Assembly: GCA_009617715.1 (NCBI GenBank) | Contig: VTFK01000053.1 | Span: 248,001 to 312,000, forward strand | Length of the DNA stretch: 64,000 nt | From: Plectrocnemia conspersa | Taxonomy: Eukaryota > Arthropoda > Insecta > Trichoptera > Polycentropodidae | Direction: 5' to 3' | Part shown: piece after piece, positions 1 to 11,500 of the stretch | How the letters are laid out: every line of letters starts with the position of its first letter | Numbering within the stretch: the stretch's first letter is position 1 | Made by a program: the position numbers and the translations under genes | The notes under the pieces: model-generated | Databases searched by the model: none | Told to the model about the DNA's origin: nothing | The model's input: the letters and a program-made list of their open reading frames with translations, nothing else

Positions 1-1675
1 GGAACAACTTTTCCAAAGTGTGATTTTGATTACTCATATCGATTTTAAAATATATACATTTTCGCAAATGCGATAATGTGCGTATTTTTAACACGCGCCA
101 ATAACTAAAATTTAACTGATGTTATTTATTAAATTATTATTATGATAATCATGACGAATATCTTCGTAATAATTCATGAGGCGATTGTGCTACACTGTAA
201 CTCACTTCCGCGTCACGTATATCGACGGTATGTAGTACCTAGGCAATTCCCTTCAATTAAGTACTTTTGCCATTGAGTTGCGCGTTGGAAGTTTTATAAA
301 ATATGACACGTTCTTTATGTTGAGTTACTATAATATTAATTTATTGATGTTATCATAATGGAGAATATTTTTTTTTGATATTGTTGCAAATGTGAGCACG
401 ATAACTCCGACCTGAAAGACCTGGGCTCGAATCTCATCGTGTCTGGGAGATCGGAATTAGTGATTTTTATATAATTATAATTCCGTTCGATCATCACAGA
501 TTAGGTTTATCTTGATTTTATTAATTTCACGGATGAATGTCGTGATGATTAATTAAAATTGAGCTAAGTAATGAAAATGCGCTATTTTCAGCACATCTTA
601 AACGTATTAAAAAATATAAAATATCTACTAATTTCAATATATTACTAACTACAACGAAAACTTTCATATTTTATTTTTTAAGTGGCGTATTCAATAGTAG
701 TATAGATTTACAGAAATACATTTTATAATAAACCGGCACATGTATAATTGACATTATAATCAACGTCGAATTGATTGATTGCAAATACCCAAATTAAAAA
801 CCGCCGTTATCCTCCGAGAGCGCTAGAATCGTTTTGCTAAATCGTATTTTCACATGTATGATTATGCTAGTCGTTTGATATTTTGCGTGTGCGTTTCCGC
901 AGTGCGTGTGTATTGTACTGTTTTTCTTTTCGATCGAGTCTCTTTACATTAATCGGTCCGCGACGGCCGGCCCAAAAACCAAATTAGCCGCCGGCCCAAC
1001 TGAACGATTTGTCCGCATTCTTAGCACCAACAAAGGCCGCCCATGTCATCATACCGTTTTATCGGCGCGATTCGCGACAGACGAGGAGATTGATTATGAT
1101 GAGAGGAAGAGGAAGACAATAAGAGAGACGATAGAGCCGACGTGTATTTGCCTGTCTGTTGCTATGCACCGTTGGGCTAGAGAAATTTCGCCATTTAGTA
1201 TTCTGCGTAAAATATAATAAAATGTCATCTATTGCACTGTGATGCTTAAATTGTTTTCACAACGCTCAAATCGTCGTTAAATCTAAATTCTTGGTAACGT
1301 GTATATTACCTTTTGTTTTCGGACGACTTTAGAAAGCGAAAGTGAATATCCTTATCACTGTTTGTTTCAAATTGAAGGAGCGAATATACTCCTGTGTAAA
1401 ATAGTTGTCATCGTTCTTCAGAAACGCGAACACGGTCTGGTCGCGGTATAGTAACATTATCAAAATGTCTCCACGAGTATTGACATTGATCAATATCTTC
1501 GAAGACATTCCTATTGCCAAGATTACTAGAAAAAAAGTAAACGATTTTTTAATATATATATTTATATACTGAACTTTATTTTGAATATGTGATTATTAAG
1601 TCGTTAATTGCTAGTTAACACAAAGACTAACCTTTTTCGTACAAAATTGAATCATAATTAGGTTTCGCGAAATTT
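1..1675. other. 5' edge of window, no gene recognised
   Basis: AT-rich sequence with no convincing exon. Positions 780-1220 are somewhat richer in CpG and carry an open frame with no recognisable domain. A weak copy of the cassette motif (a stretch resembling tagaaagcgaaagtgaat) occurs near 1330-1350, so the tandem array that follows may once have extended further left. A tRNA-like box B (ctcgaatctc) near 428 is not supported by any cloverleaf. Confidence 0.4.
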
Positions 1676-1928
1676 CCTGTTATTTTGCATTCTAATTTAC
1701 TACTGTTTTTTTATATGTTAACATGTTATAGAACACAAGTTTTATACATTTTACTTGGAAATGTACTTTTTTTTATCATGTCACTGATTTCCAGTCAAGA
1801 CAAGGGTTAACTCGCCCCGTGCAAAATTTTCTAACTGCAATCAGTATTCAGTCGTCCTTAGAAGTGTGAACACATTTGGGTTGCGCTCCTGTTTCGCGTT
1901 TACTTTGTCCTTATCGAGTTTTGCCGAA

Positions 1929-2000
1929 ATGTCTTGCGAGTTGCCTCTTCCGATGATCGACGTTAAGGAGGATATTGTAACTGAGGCAGTTTCTGAAGAA
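1929..2000 (+). CDS. Candidate first coding exon, cassette copy 1
   Basis: A 72-nt open segment starting at an ATG reads MSCELPLPMIDVKEDI and ends with VTEAVSEE, followed directly by the donor gtaagc in phase 0. The acidic peptide contains VKED, which fits the sumoylation consensus (hydrophobic-K-x-acidic); that role is inference only. I do not recognise the protein. Short acidic leaders of this kind occur in front of insect zinc-finger proteins, but no zinc-finger exon was seen downstream. The nearest same-strand acceptor of a recognised gene is the ELL exon at 8584, also phase 0. Confidence 0.4.
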
Positions 2001-2111
2001 GTAAGCAATGCTTTCTTATAATAAATTCTATGATATTTGCGCCCCAGATATTATTTTTTATTTTGGGTTTTTTTATATGTAAATATAATATTATAGAACA
2101 CAAGTTTTATA

Positions 2112-2127
2112 GGCAGCTTCTAAAGAA
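2112..2127 (+). pseudogene. Truncated first-exon cassette
   Basis: Only the last few codons of the cassette exon (ending in tctaaagaa) and the gtaagc donor remain. Promoter, leader and start codon are missing. It lies between full copies 1 and 2 and accounts for the longer 580-bp spacing there. Confidence 0.6.
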
Positions 2128-2508
2128 GTAAGCAATGATTTATTATAATATATACTACGATATTTGCTTTCTCAAATATTGTACTTATTAATGTAAGTTA
2201 TTTTGCATTTTAATTACTACTATTATGGATTTTTTATGTGTAAATATAATATTATAGAAACAAGTTTTATTTGGGTACATTTCTCTTGGAAATGCTTACA
2301 TTTTTTTATACATAGTTATCTTAGAAAGCGAAGGTAAATGTACTTTTTTTTTATTCTTGCACTGAGTTCCAGTAAAGATAAGGGCTAACCCGCCCCATGC
2401 GATATTTCCTAATTGCAATCAGTATTCAGTCTTCCTTTGAAGTGAGAACACATTCGGATCGCGCTCCTGTTTCGCGTTTATTTTGTGCTTTATCGAGTTT
2501 TGCCGAAA

Positions 2509-2580
2509 ATGTCTTGCGAGTTGCCACTTCCGAAGGTCGACGTTAAAGAAGATGTTATAACTGAGGCAGTTTCTAAAGAA
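2509..2580 (+). CDS. Candidate first coding exon, cassette copy 2
   Basis: A 72-nt exon like copy 1, reading MSCELPLPKVDVKEDV and ending ITEAVSKE, with donor gtaagc at 2581 in phase 0. It differs from copy 1 by a few substitutions, some of them amino-acid changing (M to K, I to V, E to K), and has no indel or stop. The function is unknown. Confidence 0.4.
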
Positions 2581-2934
2581 GTAAGCAATGATTTACTATA
2601 ATAAATACTATGATATTTGCGCCCCAAATATTATTTTGCATTCTGATTTACTACTACTTTAGATTTTTATGTGTTAATAGAATATGATAGAACACAAGTT
2701 TTATACATTTAATTTGGAAATGCTTACATTTTTTATGCATTGTTATCTTAGAAAGCGAAGGTGAATGTACTTTTTTGTATCCTGTCACTGATTTCCAGTA
2801 AAGATAAGGGTTAACCCGCCCCGTGCGATATTTCCTAATTGCAATCAGTATTCAGTTTTCCTTTGAAGTGAGAACACATTCGGATCGCGCTCTTGTTTCG
2901 CGTTCATTTTGTGCTTTATCGAGTTTTGCCAAAA

Positions 2935-3006
2935 ATGTCTTGCGAGTTGCCACTTCCGATGGTCGACGTTAAAGAAGATGTTATAACTGAGGCAGTTTCT
3001 GACGAA
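2935..3006 (+). CDS. Candidate first coding exon, cassette copy 3
   Basis: A 72-nt exon reading MSCELPLPMVDVKEDV and ending ITEAVSDE, followed by donor gtaagc at 3007 in phase 0. Its leader and Inr-like motif are nearly the same as in copy 2. The function is unknown. Confidence 0.4.
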
Positions 3007-3358
3007 GTAAGCAATGATTTATTATAAAAAATGCTATGGTATTTGGGCCCCAAATGTAGTATGGATTTTTCATTCGATTTTTAACTGCATCAGTTTTTTT
3101 GTATATTAATATAATATTATAGAACACAAGTTTTATATATTTAATTTGGAAATGCTTACATTTTTTATGTATTGTTATCTAAGAAAGCGAAGGTGAATGT
3201 ATTTTTTTGTATCCTGTCACTGATTTCCAGTAAAGATAAGGGTTAACCCGCCCCGTGCGAAATTGCAATCAGTATTTAGTCTTCCTTTGAAGTGAGAACA
3301 CATTCGGATCGCGCTCTTGTTTCGCGTTTATTTTGTGCTTTATCGAGTTTTGCCACAA

Positions 3359-3430
3359 ATGTCTTTCGAGTTGCCACTTTCGATGGTCGACGTTAAAGAA
3401 GATGTTATAACTGAGGCAGTTTCTGACGAA
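3359..3430 (+). CDS. Candidate first coding exon, cassette copy 4
   Basis: The last copy, reading MSFELPLSMVDVKEDV and ending ITEAVSDE, with donor gtaagc at 3431 in phase 0. It has C3F and P8S relative to the other copies, and its leader lacks a short stretch (tttcct) before gcaatcag. The function is unknown. Confidence 0.4.
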
Positions 3431-3739
3431 GTAAGCGATCATTTATTATAATATTTGCGCCTCAAATATTGTACGTATTAATGTAACTTATTTTGCATTA
3501 TAATTTACTACTATTTTATTATTGTTATCCCTTAAATAAACTCTAAAAAAAAGCAGTTGAATTTATCCCGATTTTTTAAAAATATCAATGGCTTTATATT
3601 TCATATTTGACAACTTTACAAGAGAAACGAAAAACTAAATAAAAAATAAGACAATATCTTAATTTTATGGATATGAAATTTTAGTGTTTAATTAGAGAAT
3701 TAAGGTTAGCAACTTTACACTTTAATCCATCGATATGTC

Positions 3740-4075
3740 ATTTTAGTGAAATCGTATTGGAAAATATATTTTTACCGGTGAAATATAATTTATCTAGCAA
3801 ATATATTTTTATCTTTTCCATGTGTTGTAATATATATATTTACATAGTATAATTATTTATTTGCATGCAATGTATAAATATTACAACGAATGTGTATATA
3901 TCAGTGACGTTATATTTTCACTAGTGAAGTCCAAATATAATACATTTTCACCAGTAGATATACATTTCTACTAGCGAAAATATTATTTGCCGGTCTATGA
4001 AACTCAATTTGACAGTTGTGAAACGTCCAAGCTGTTCAAACCCAAACCTAATTATAGTTTCAAGTCCAAAATACA
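3740..4075. repeat. Dispersed repeat family C, copy 1
   Basis: AT-rich repeat with alternating motifs (ttcactagtgaagtcc, caccagtagatatac, tttctactagcgaaaa) followed by gacagttgtgaaacgtcc and a tail with cccaaacctaa. Related sequence occurs at 48465-48550, 57290-57460 and 63440-63520. No coding capacity or clear terminal repeat was seen; it is probably a non-autonomous element. Confidence 0.6.
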
Positions 4076-4260
4076 AATTAAGCCAGTTGATTTCTATGGG
4101 AAATATAAGGGGGAAAAGTATAGACAGACTTTCGCACGTTGTTTCGTAGTGGTTCTGTACTTACACTATATAATATGCAAGATACACAGCAACAAAATTG
4201 CCGCATACGCTATTTTAAAAATATGATTGCTATCCTTACCGATATATAAGAGCATTGGTC

Positions 4261-4480
4261 AAAATGTATACAAACCGAATTTTGGACAATAGGAGGGCGC
4301 AAAAACAATTATCACTTCTCAGAAGTCAAAAATTCACGTCAAAAGTAATAAAATCGTGTCGGCGCCGCCGCAGTGGGACGGCTCGGGCACGATTTTATTG
4401 CTTTTGACGTGGATTTTTGACTTCTGAGAAGTGATAATTGTTTTTTTGCGCTCTCCTATTGGTCAAAATTTGGTTTATAT
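4261..4480. repeat. Palindromic MITE family A, copy 1
   Basis: Two arms of about 88 bp in inverted orientation (about 4270-4357 and 4387-4475) flank a short GC-rich loop. Arm motifs are cttctcagaagtc, cacgtcaaaag and aataaaatcgtg. The arms would fold into a long hairpin. Half or full copies occur at 9460-9540, 44540-44775, 62455-62590 and 62605-62775, so this is a mobile hairpin-type element. Confidence 0.8.
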
Positions 4481-4489
4481 GTGCTTCAT

Positions 4490-7400
4490 TAAATGCTTTT
4501 CATACATTGCCTAATATTTTATCCAAGATAATAATATTTTTTTATGTGAATAAAATATCATGAGCATTGAAAGCGCTACTGCAAAAGTAAACTTGCATAA
4601 CATGATTATATCGAATATTACATTATTATTGAAAATGTCAATACGCGATCGGCGATGTTTATTTACGCGTCTTCAATAAACATGTATGCAAATATACCCG
4701 ATAGCTTCTTGCCAAAGCAAATAGCGGCGTCGTGGGTTTGCCGGTTATCCGCGCGTTCGAATCTATTAATTGGTTCACTAGCGCTCGTCGCCGCTGCTCT
4801 TGCAGCCCTTTGAAACGCTTTCAAATTGTTTATGTAGTTATTATTATATACTACATAGCAAAACTGCAATGGTCCATCGATTGCTTCCATAAAAGACAAC
4901 GCGGGCGAGTTTCCACCGATCAGACTCTCGTAATAACTATTCGCCGTGCGACTTTCACATTCTCTTGAATAAATTTGTAATAGCCGCTTCTCACATCGGT
5001 CGACGTAATTGACTGATTTTTTGTTAGGTCAATCTGATATATATAAAAACCTGTAAAGCATCAAATTTACGTCATTTTGTGATTCATATCCTGAAAGAAA
5101 TCAGTGTTGCATTATTCTACATAGTATCCATCGGCGCTTCCGCATATGCTTGCCAAAAGATTTATATCATCGCCATCATCTATTGCGTTGCTTAACCCTT
5201 TAACGTCAGTGTACCCCGAATGCTAGCCGACACGCGTGCCCCGCTTTCGCGTCAAAGAAAAACGATCACGTTATACATTCGTGTTATTATACGTTTCCGC
5301 GTCCGATTCGATTTCGCAAATTGCTCTCTCACACTCAAACTGCACTCACAGTCCGTTTCCGCTTTTAAACCTATTTAAAAAAATCCATCGATTTCAATTA
5401 TTCTATTCTTATGTGTCTATTCTATCCATGTGCGTTTTGCAACACAAAAAAACGCATTTTTGCATGCCATTACTTTTGAATTCGATCGTCACGCTGAAAT
5501 GCGCAGATTTCTATGCTGCCCGATTTACTTGATTTCACATTTCGAAACGCTATTGTCGTTATTTTTTGTTATGCAACGTTTCAATGTCGATCTATTTAAA
5601 TTTTATATAATTGCACTTTTGTGCGTTCGACTTTACATACGCGTATTAAATGGAACTGGTTTCGTTATGGCGTTTTGAAAAGTCGCAAACGTGCGTCGGA
5701 TTCCAGTATTCGAAAGTGGCCGCTCGAGCTCGCTCGATCGTTTCAAAAAATTGCATGTAAAAAAACGTACAATATTCTCGAGTGAAGGTTTACTTTTTAT
5801 TATTATTATTGATATTAATAATTAGGCGTTACGCAAGCGTCGAATCTGGGACTCTGGAGAAAGTAGCATTCCGAGAGAAAGAGAGAAAGAATCCCTGTCC
5901 TCTCGGACAATGTTTAATCCCAAGTGGTTTCGTAATAATCGTTACAAGATCGAAGATCCGGCCGATTGTGACGAAATCCGACTTCGAATAGATCGTTTCG
6001 CAGTTTGTTTTAGCCATGACATAAAAATCGCTTGGCGAAAACGCAACAGCCGCGGCCTCTCTTTGCGCATTCGCCGTCCTTTAGATGGATGAATGATGAT
6101 GATGCTGCTGCTGCTGCACCACCGATCTTTTGTCAGCGAAAAGAAAGTATGAAGGTCAAGGACGCGACGCTCCGACCTTGACCGGAATTTCCACCTGTGT
6201 GTGCATCTTCAGTCGCTTTAAAACAATCCCTAGTCTGAAATCGTCAAATATAATATAACACATTATATATATTACAAATGTGGCGTATACGATCGAGGCA
6301 GCGAGAGTCGGCGAACGAATCCGGTTATGTTGTTTACGGCCTTCGTACTACTTTACTTCCATAGTAATCCTATTCGGTTGAGTCGAGCTAGTTTGACTGG
6401 TTTCGTGTTCCGGAAGTCCCATCGTCTGCGCGGCTCCGAGTCGGTTTCGTCCAATTTTTAACGGTAGGAAGCGAGGATACTTCATATCCGATCGGCGTGA
6501 CGTTGCCGGTGCTTCTTCTTGCTGCTGACGCTGGCGTCCATTTCGAATGAATGCAACCGAGCTGACGCGAGTGCGGTTTTTATAATGCCAGCCGCATCGA
6601 GTGAAAGCGATCGCCTTGGCTCGTTCGTCCCTCTCCAGTGGTCAAAATTTATAGAAAGTCGTCGATTAAAGACAGGTTTGATGAAAGACCGCATTAAATG
6701 ATTGCATGTGAGTTGCGACTTGGGTAAAATATAGTAGAAAACGCCATATACACATACCTCCTGATCGTTGAGCAAGGTCGCTTGCTCGCGTCGGGATCAT
6801 TTTTTTATAAAATGAAAAAAATGCGAGAATTTTATTCGAGATATATTTAGCAAAATATTTTTTTTTCCCAAATTGCGGTCCTCGGCTCCCCAAGCGGTAT
6901 TGGAGTATACGTTATACCTAAAATTCTTGTTGCAAAAGCAGATACGCATTATTTATCCTGGACGTGGCAATAAAATTATTGATTGTATTTCCATCATCAT
7001 AACTAGTAAAACGTGGATTTAGCGCAGTTGCAAGTCTTTTATCTCAAATAGTTGAACGCGGAGATCTGCGATGCTGCTCTGACTTCACATTGAAAACTAA
7101 TTTTATTTTTCTCTTTAATTATTTATTAATAATTAATAATTTTCGTAAGGACTTTCCTCCCGGAATCAAACCCCAAAACTACCACTTCGCTTTCGAGTTG
7201 GAATTACGATATTAATCGAACCGCACCAAGCGGAGTTACACCGAATCGCCCGAAATGACCCATATAAGCCCGTGAAAAGCAATCGCTTGCACTTCAACTG
7301 TCCGATCTGACTCATACGAGCAATCACCTCGAATCTACAAGAATTCAACTCAATCTTTGATACGAATACGACACGTATCTGTACGGCCATATTTCAAACT

Positions 7401-8583
7401 GATCCAAATATCGCACAGAAACTGTCTTTGAGGAGTATCGCCGTACATGTACGGTGGCCGATCTTTTACTGTTTTGAGGTACCCCAGATAGTTACCGCAT
7501 ATATATAATAAATAAAAAACATTATATTTATATATATTTTTTTTAAATTTGATTTTATTTAATATGATTTATATAGAGAGTAATAACAATAATTTAAAGA
7601 GTACAAAATAAATTAATATAATAAATAATAGTTTATAATGATTTAATAAAAAATACTGAAAGCCTCTGTGTTTATATAAAAAAAAATCCACAAAAGCCAA
7701 ATAATATATATAATAAATATGTAAAATAAACTAATGAAATTTAGTAATAAAAAACTGTTAAAATAAATTATTGATAAATATGAACACAAACAAGTAGTAA
7801 AATAAATCAAAGTTGAGAATCAGTGATTTTTTCTGTAATAAAATAATAATTAATAAATAACAACTAAATTTGTATTAAACTCCAAAACAGCTTTGTGAGA
7901 ATGTCTACAGAACGAGTGAATTAACATATCAACCAATACGTTAATAAATTTAGTTAATAGGATACCAAGAATAGTAAAAACTGTATTACCTAAAAAAGCG
8001 AATTTTTCGATGCAAAGAGACAGTTTGATCAATTTTTAGTGTTATTTTTTAAATTTAAAATTTTTAGTTTTAATGAAAAATATATGTTTTACCTCTTATA
8101 TAATGTTGTTTTTATTTATTTATTTAAGAATCATCAAAAAAATAGTTTGGTCTTAAACTTTTGACCGGCAGTGTATTTATATGCAAAATTGTAACACTAG
8201 ATATGTACACATAAAAAAATTGTTTTATTTCAGAGTTTCTCATGGCTCTCAACTTTTTACAATTCTACATGGGTCACAGTGAAAAAAATATGAAATGTTT
8301 TTGAGTCTTTAAATATTAAATTTTAGATGTCACTTAAAAATTTCTTTCATTGTATTATTATTTTGATTAGAACTATCTAGAAATATGATTTTATATTGAT
8401 TATGTATAAATAAATAAAAAAATGTTTCACCGATACATACCTACTAAGTAATATAGAATATGTATATATTTGATCAAATTATGGAATAAAAAAACACACA
8501 CTATTGACATCGTTAAAATATATGTTTGAACTGTGCATTTCTTTAATTTTGATCTAAAAACTAATCACATCTTTTTTTTGCAG
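4490..8583. other. Gene-free stretch upstream of the first located ELL exon
   Basis: No exon could be assigned. Positions 4640-6700 are less AT-rich and contain several short open frames without recognisable domains (for example 5910-6092 and 6519-6701), plus a gatgatgatgctgctgctgctg run near 6095; this could be promoter or 5' UTR sequence. Positions 7500-8560 are very AT-rich. The ELL exon with the conserved N-terminal start, which should precede 8584, was looked for and not found here. Confidence 0.4.
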
Positions 8584-11500
8584 AGGATATCAATACCCAA
8601 CAATCCGACGGAATCAACCACTTTTCGCTTTACCTTATCCAATAATACGGATCATGAAGGGCCACAAGCTAGTAATGTGAGACAAAGCTCCTTTTGACTG
8701 AATAATTATTTAATGCTGTATCTAAAATGCGTTCGTTATTATTTTAGAGTTCGTTCGAATGTTTACAAACGAACAGTGGCAGCAAATCACTGCGAACGTT
8801 GGGTCCCATTTCTACTCGCATGCGAGTGCAGGCTAACGAGGATGTCTATGAAGCTACAAAGCATAGAATGGCCGTCGACGCCGAAAATCTTAAGAGTAAA
8901 TGGTTAGTATCATATTATATATTATATTTAAATATAAATGTGTGTTCAAATGAAACCTTTGTAACAAAACAACGGCATCAGTAGTTGCTTTCTTTTCATT
9001 TAGCAGAACTCGCACCATTTCAAAAGTCTGGTTCACTCATTCACTTACATGCATCATTAAATGGGCTTCCTTCAAATATAAACGTTAGCGCTGCTCTACT
9101 TTGGGGCATGTTGACAGAGATTTAGTGGTGGCGTTTGCCTTCCATTGAATTTGGCCAGAAAAATGCATGCCATTTAATTAAATCTAATACCATGAATCTT
9201 AATAAAACGGAAATATTAAAAAAAAAAAAACTACTACTGACTGGCCAATTTTTTTGAATTTGCACTATATTATATTAATAAAAAAACATTTTTAAAATGA
9301 AACCAGCTTATCAAATTTTAAATTATTTACATATTAATTTGAATGTAAAAAACAGGAAGCATTGTAAAATATTTATAATAACTAAATCGTAGCTAAATAT
9401 TTTAGTTTAAATAAAAAAAAATTAAAGATAAAATTTCACATCGAATTTTTATTTAAAGTGTTCCCACTGCGACGGCACGATTTTATTGCTTTTGAAGTGG
9501 ATTTTTGACTTCTGAGAAGGGATAAAACTGTTTTTGTTTAAAATTCAATTCAATTCTCACTTATTGTAATATAAAAAGACTGAATTCTAAACCTTTTAAA
9601 TTTGGCCAGAAAAATGCATGTCATTTAATGAAATACTATGAATTTTAATGGAATGGAAATATTTAAAATGAACACTGACTAGCCAATTTTTACCCCTCCC
9701 CTTCTAGAAAAAGCTGAAATGATGCCCCTATATGTAACAAATGGTTCAGTGATTATTTGCGCAAACGAAAGGCATAAATTATTATCATAGATGATCAATA
9801 TACACATATACATATGTATGTATATTTAAGAATAGCTCAACATATATAAATATATATAAAAAAATAATGTCTATATATAACAGATGTTATTATAATTTTA
9901 ATTTAAAAATAACATGTTTTAAAAATATTTTATTATTATATTATTAATTTACATCGGTATAATACACTATAATTATACAATTTTTTTCTATAAAAATAAA
10001 GAAAAATATATTTGATAATCAAACAATCACCTATATTCAGAATTTTCGTTTGCGCAAGAATCCTGTGCAGCAATCATTTTAAGCTACTACTATGCCTGTT
10101 TTATTACGCTCTCGAGGATTTCATTTGCATCTGATATATAATATTTTGTTATAAACAAATTTGTTTTCACCATTGCAGCACAAGAGTGATTAAACCGAAC
10201 CAAACGGATATTGGTCGCAAAGTTAAAGTGAAACAACATCGGCCGCCGCCGTCCCGACCCCCAATCGTACCGCCACCATCTTCGCAATCGTCTCAACCGC
10301 AGCACGCTCCTTTCAATAGTCATCCTTCTAATGGACAAATTAGTAGTAATAATAATTATCAGCAGAGTAGTGCGGTAAACGGGTATGGCGGAAACGGTGG
10401 CGGCCAGTACACCAATCATCAGAACAGTAATAGTAGCGGGAGCAGCGTCAACCACAACGGCAACGCTGTCAACCATAACGGCAGCGCTGTCAACCACAAC
10501 GGCAACGCCGTCAACCACAGCGGTAATGCTGTCAACCACAACGGGAACGCCGTCAGCTACAACGGCAGCGCTGTCAATCACAACGGGAGCGCCCTGAACC
10601 ACAACGGGAACGCCACGTCCAAATACAACGGCACCTCGACGAACAGGCCCGTTCTGAACAAACCCAACAAAAGCCCTTCGGATAACCATAAGTCTCTGCC
10701 GATCAGGTAAGACTATAACTCACTTTAATAAGTGCGGATAATCAATATCATATTTTTATTTATATTTGTGTCAATTATTTCAGAGAGCGACTGATACATA
10801 TTCTGGCACTAAGACCGTATAAAAAACCAGAATTGTACCTTAGGCTAAATAGTGGTTAGTTATTTGACCGAACAATATCAATAACAATAAATAAATAAAC
10901 TATATTAAGTTTATTGATAACATGTTTTGTTTTGTGTTTTTGCAGAAGGTATAAAAGATAAGAAGCGGAATATTATTACGCCGATCTTGCAGCAGATAGC
11001 GTCCTTGAAAGATAATTGCTACCACCTGCATGCCAATCTGTGGGGCGAAGTTAATGAAGATTGGTCTTATTATACCGAAGAAGAGAAGCAGATATTGAAA
11101 AGGTTCGTTTTGCTTATTTATATTTAGTTAGGTTTATGTTATGATTGTCTAAATATTTTATTTTTATTTTATAGGCGAAAGCCGCAAAACCTAACACCTC
11201 CTTTAAGTTCCGATTCCGGCCACTCGCCGTCACCTCCCCCCGGCAAGCGTTCGGCGCCGCCGCAGCAACCTTCCAATACGTTGTTGGCCAGCCAGCCACC
11301 GCCTATTAAGAAGCAACGTATATCGCACTATAAGAAACCCCAAGAAACGTCTAGGTATGTGTATTATAATCGCTAGCTTTCATACATATAGCTTACATTC
11401 ATTTCAGAATATTTGAGTGATTTTAAAAAATAAATTTTAATTGTTGAACAGTTTCTTTATATAGCTTTGATATATAGGCTAATTTAATTACATAAAATTT

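Larger units (their letters stand above)
1676..3530 (+). repeat. Tandem array of promoter plus first-exon cassettes (about 425 bp unit)
   Basis: Four full copies and one truncated copy of a unit are arranged head to tail. Each full copy has, in order: a stretch with tagaaagcgaaggtgaatg (weaker in the first), an Inr-like motif (tcagtc or a variant) preceded by gcaatcagtatt, a leader of about 100 nt containing a ttcgcgtt element, an ATG, 24 codons, and the donor GAA|gtaagc. ATG-to-ATG spacing is 580, 426 and 424 bp; the first interval is longer because a truncated copy lies inside it. Copies differ by scattered substitutions and all keep an open frame and donor. No downstream exon belonging to the cassettes was recognised. 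Confidence 0.8.

Noticed and set aside
405..460. tRNA-derived SINE or tRNA based on box B-like ctcgaatctc
   Set aside because: No box A at the right distance and no cloverleaf; a similar motif near 49090 has no further shared sequence.
906..1217. 103-codon plus-strand frame
   Set aside because: It starts at a non-ATG codon and shows no domain, splice signals or coding bias.
1676..3530. CRISPR-like or simple satellite interpretation of the array
   Set aside because: Units are about 425 bp with ordered promoter, exon and donor parts; there is no short repeat-spacer pattern.
6519..6701. Possible ELL N-terminal exon
   Set aside because: The translation has no resemblance to the conserved ELL start and no phase-0 donor fits.
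10090..10689. 199-codon minus-strand frame rich in Val/Asp/Ala
   Set aside because: It is the antisense of the ELL linker exon; its repeats are the reverse of the VNHNG minisatellite.
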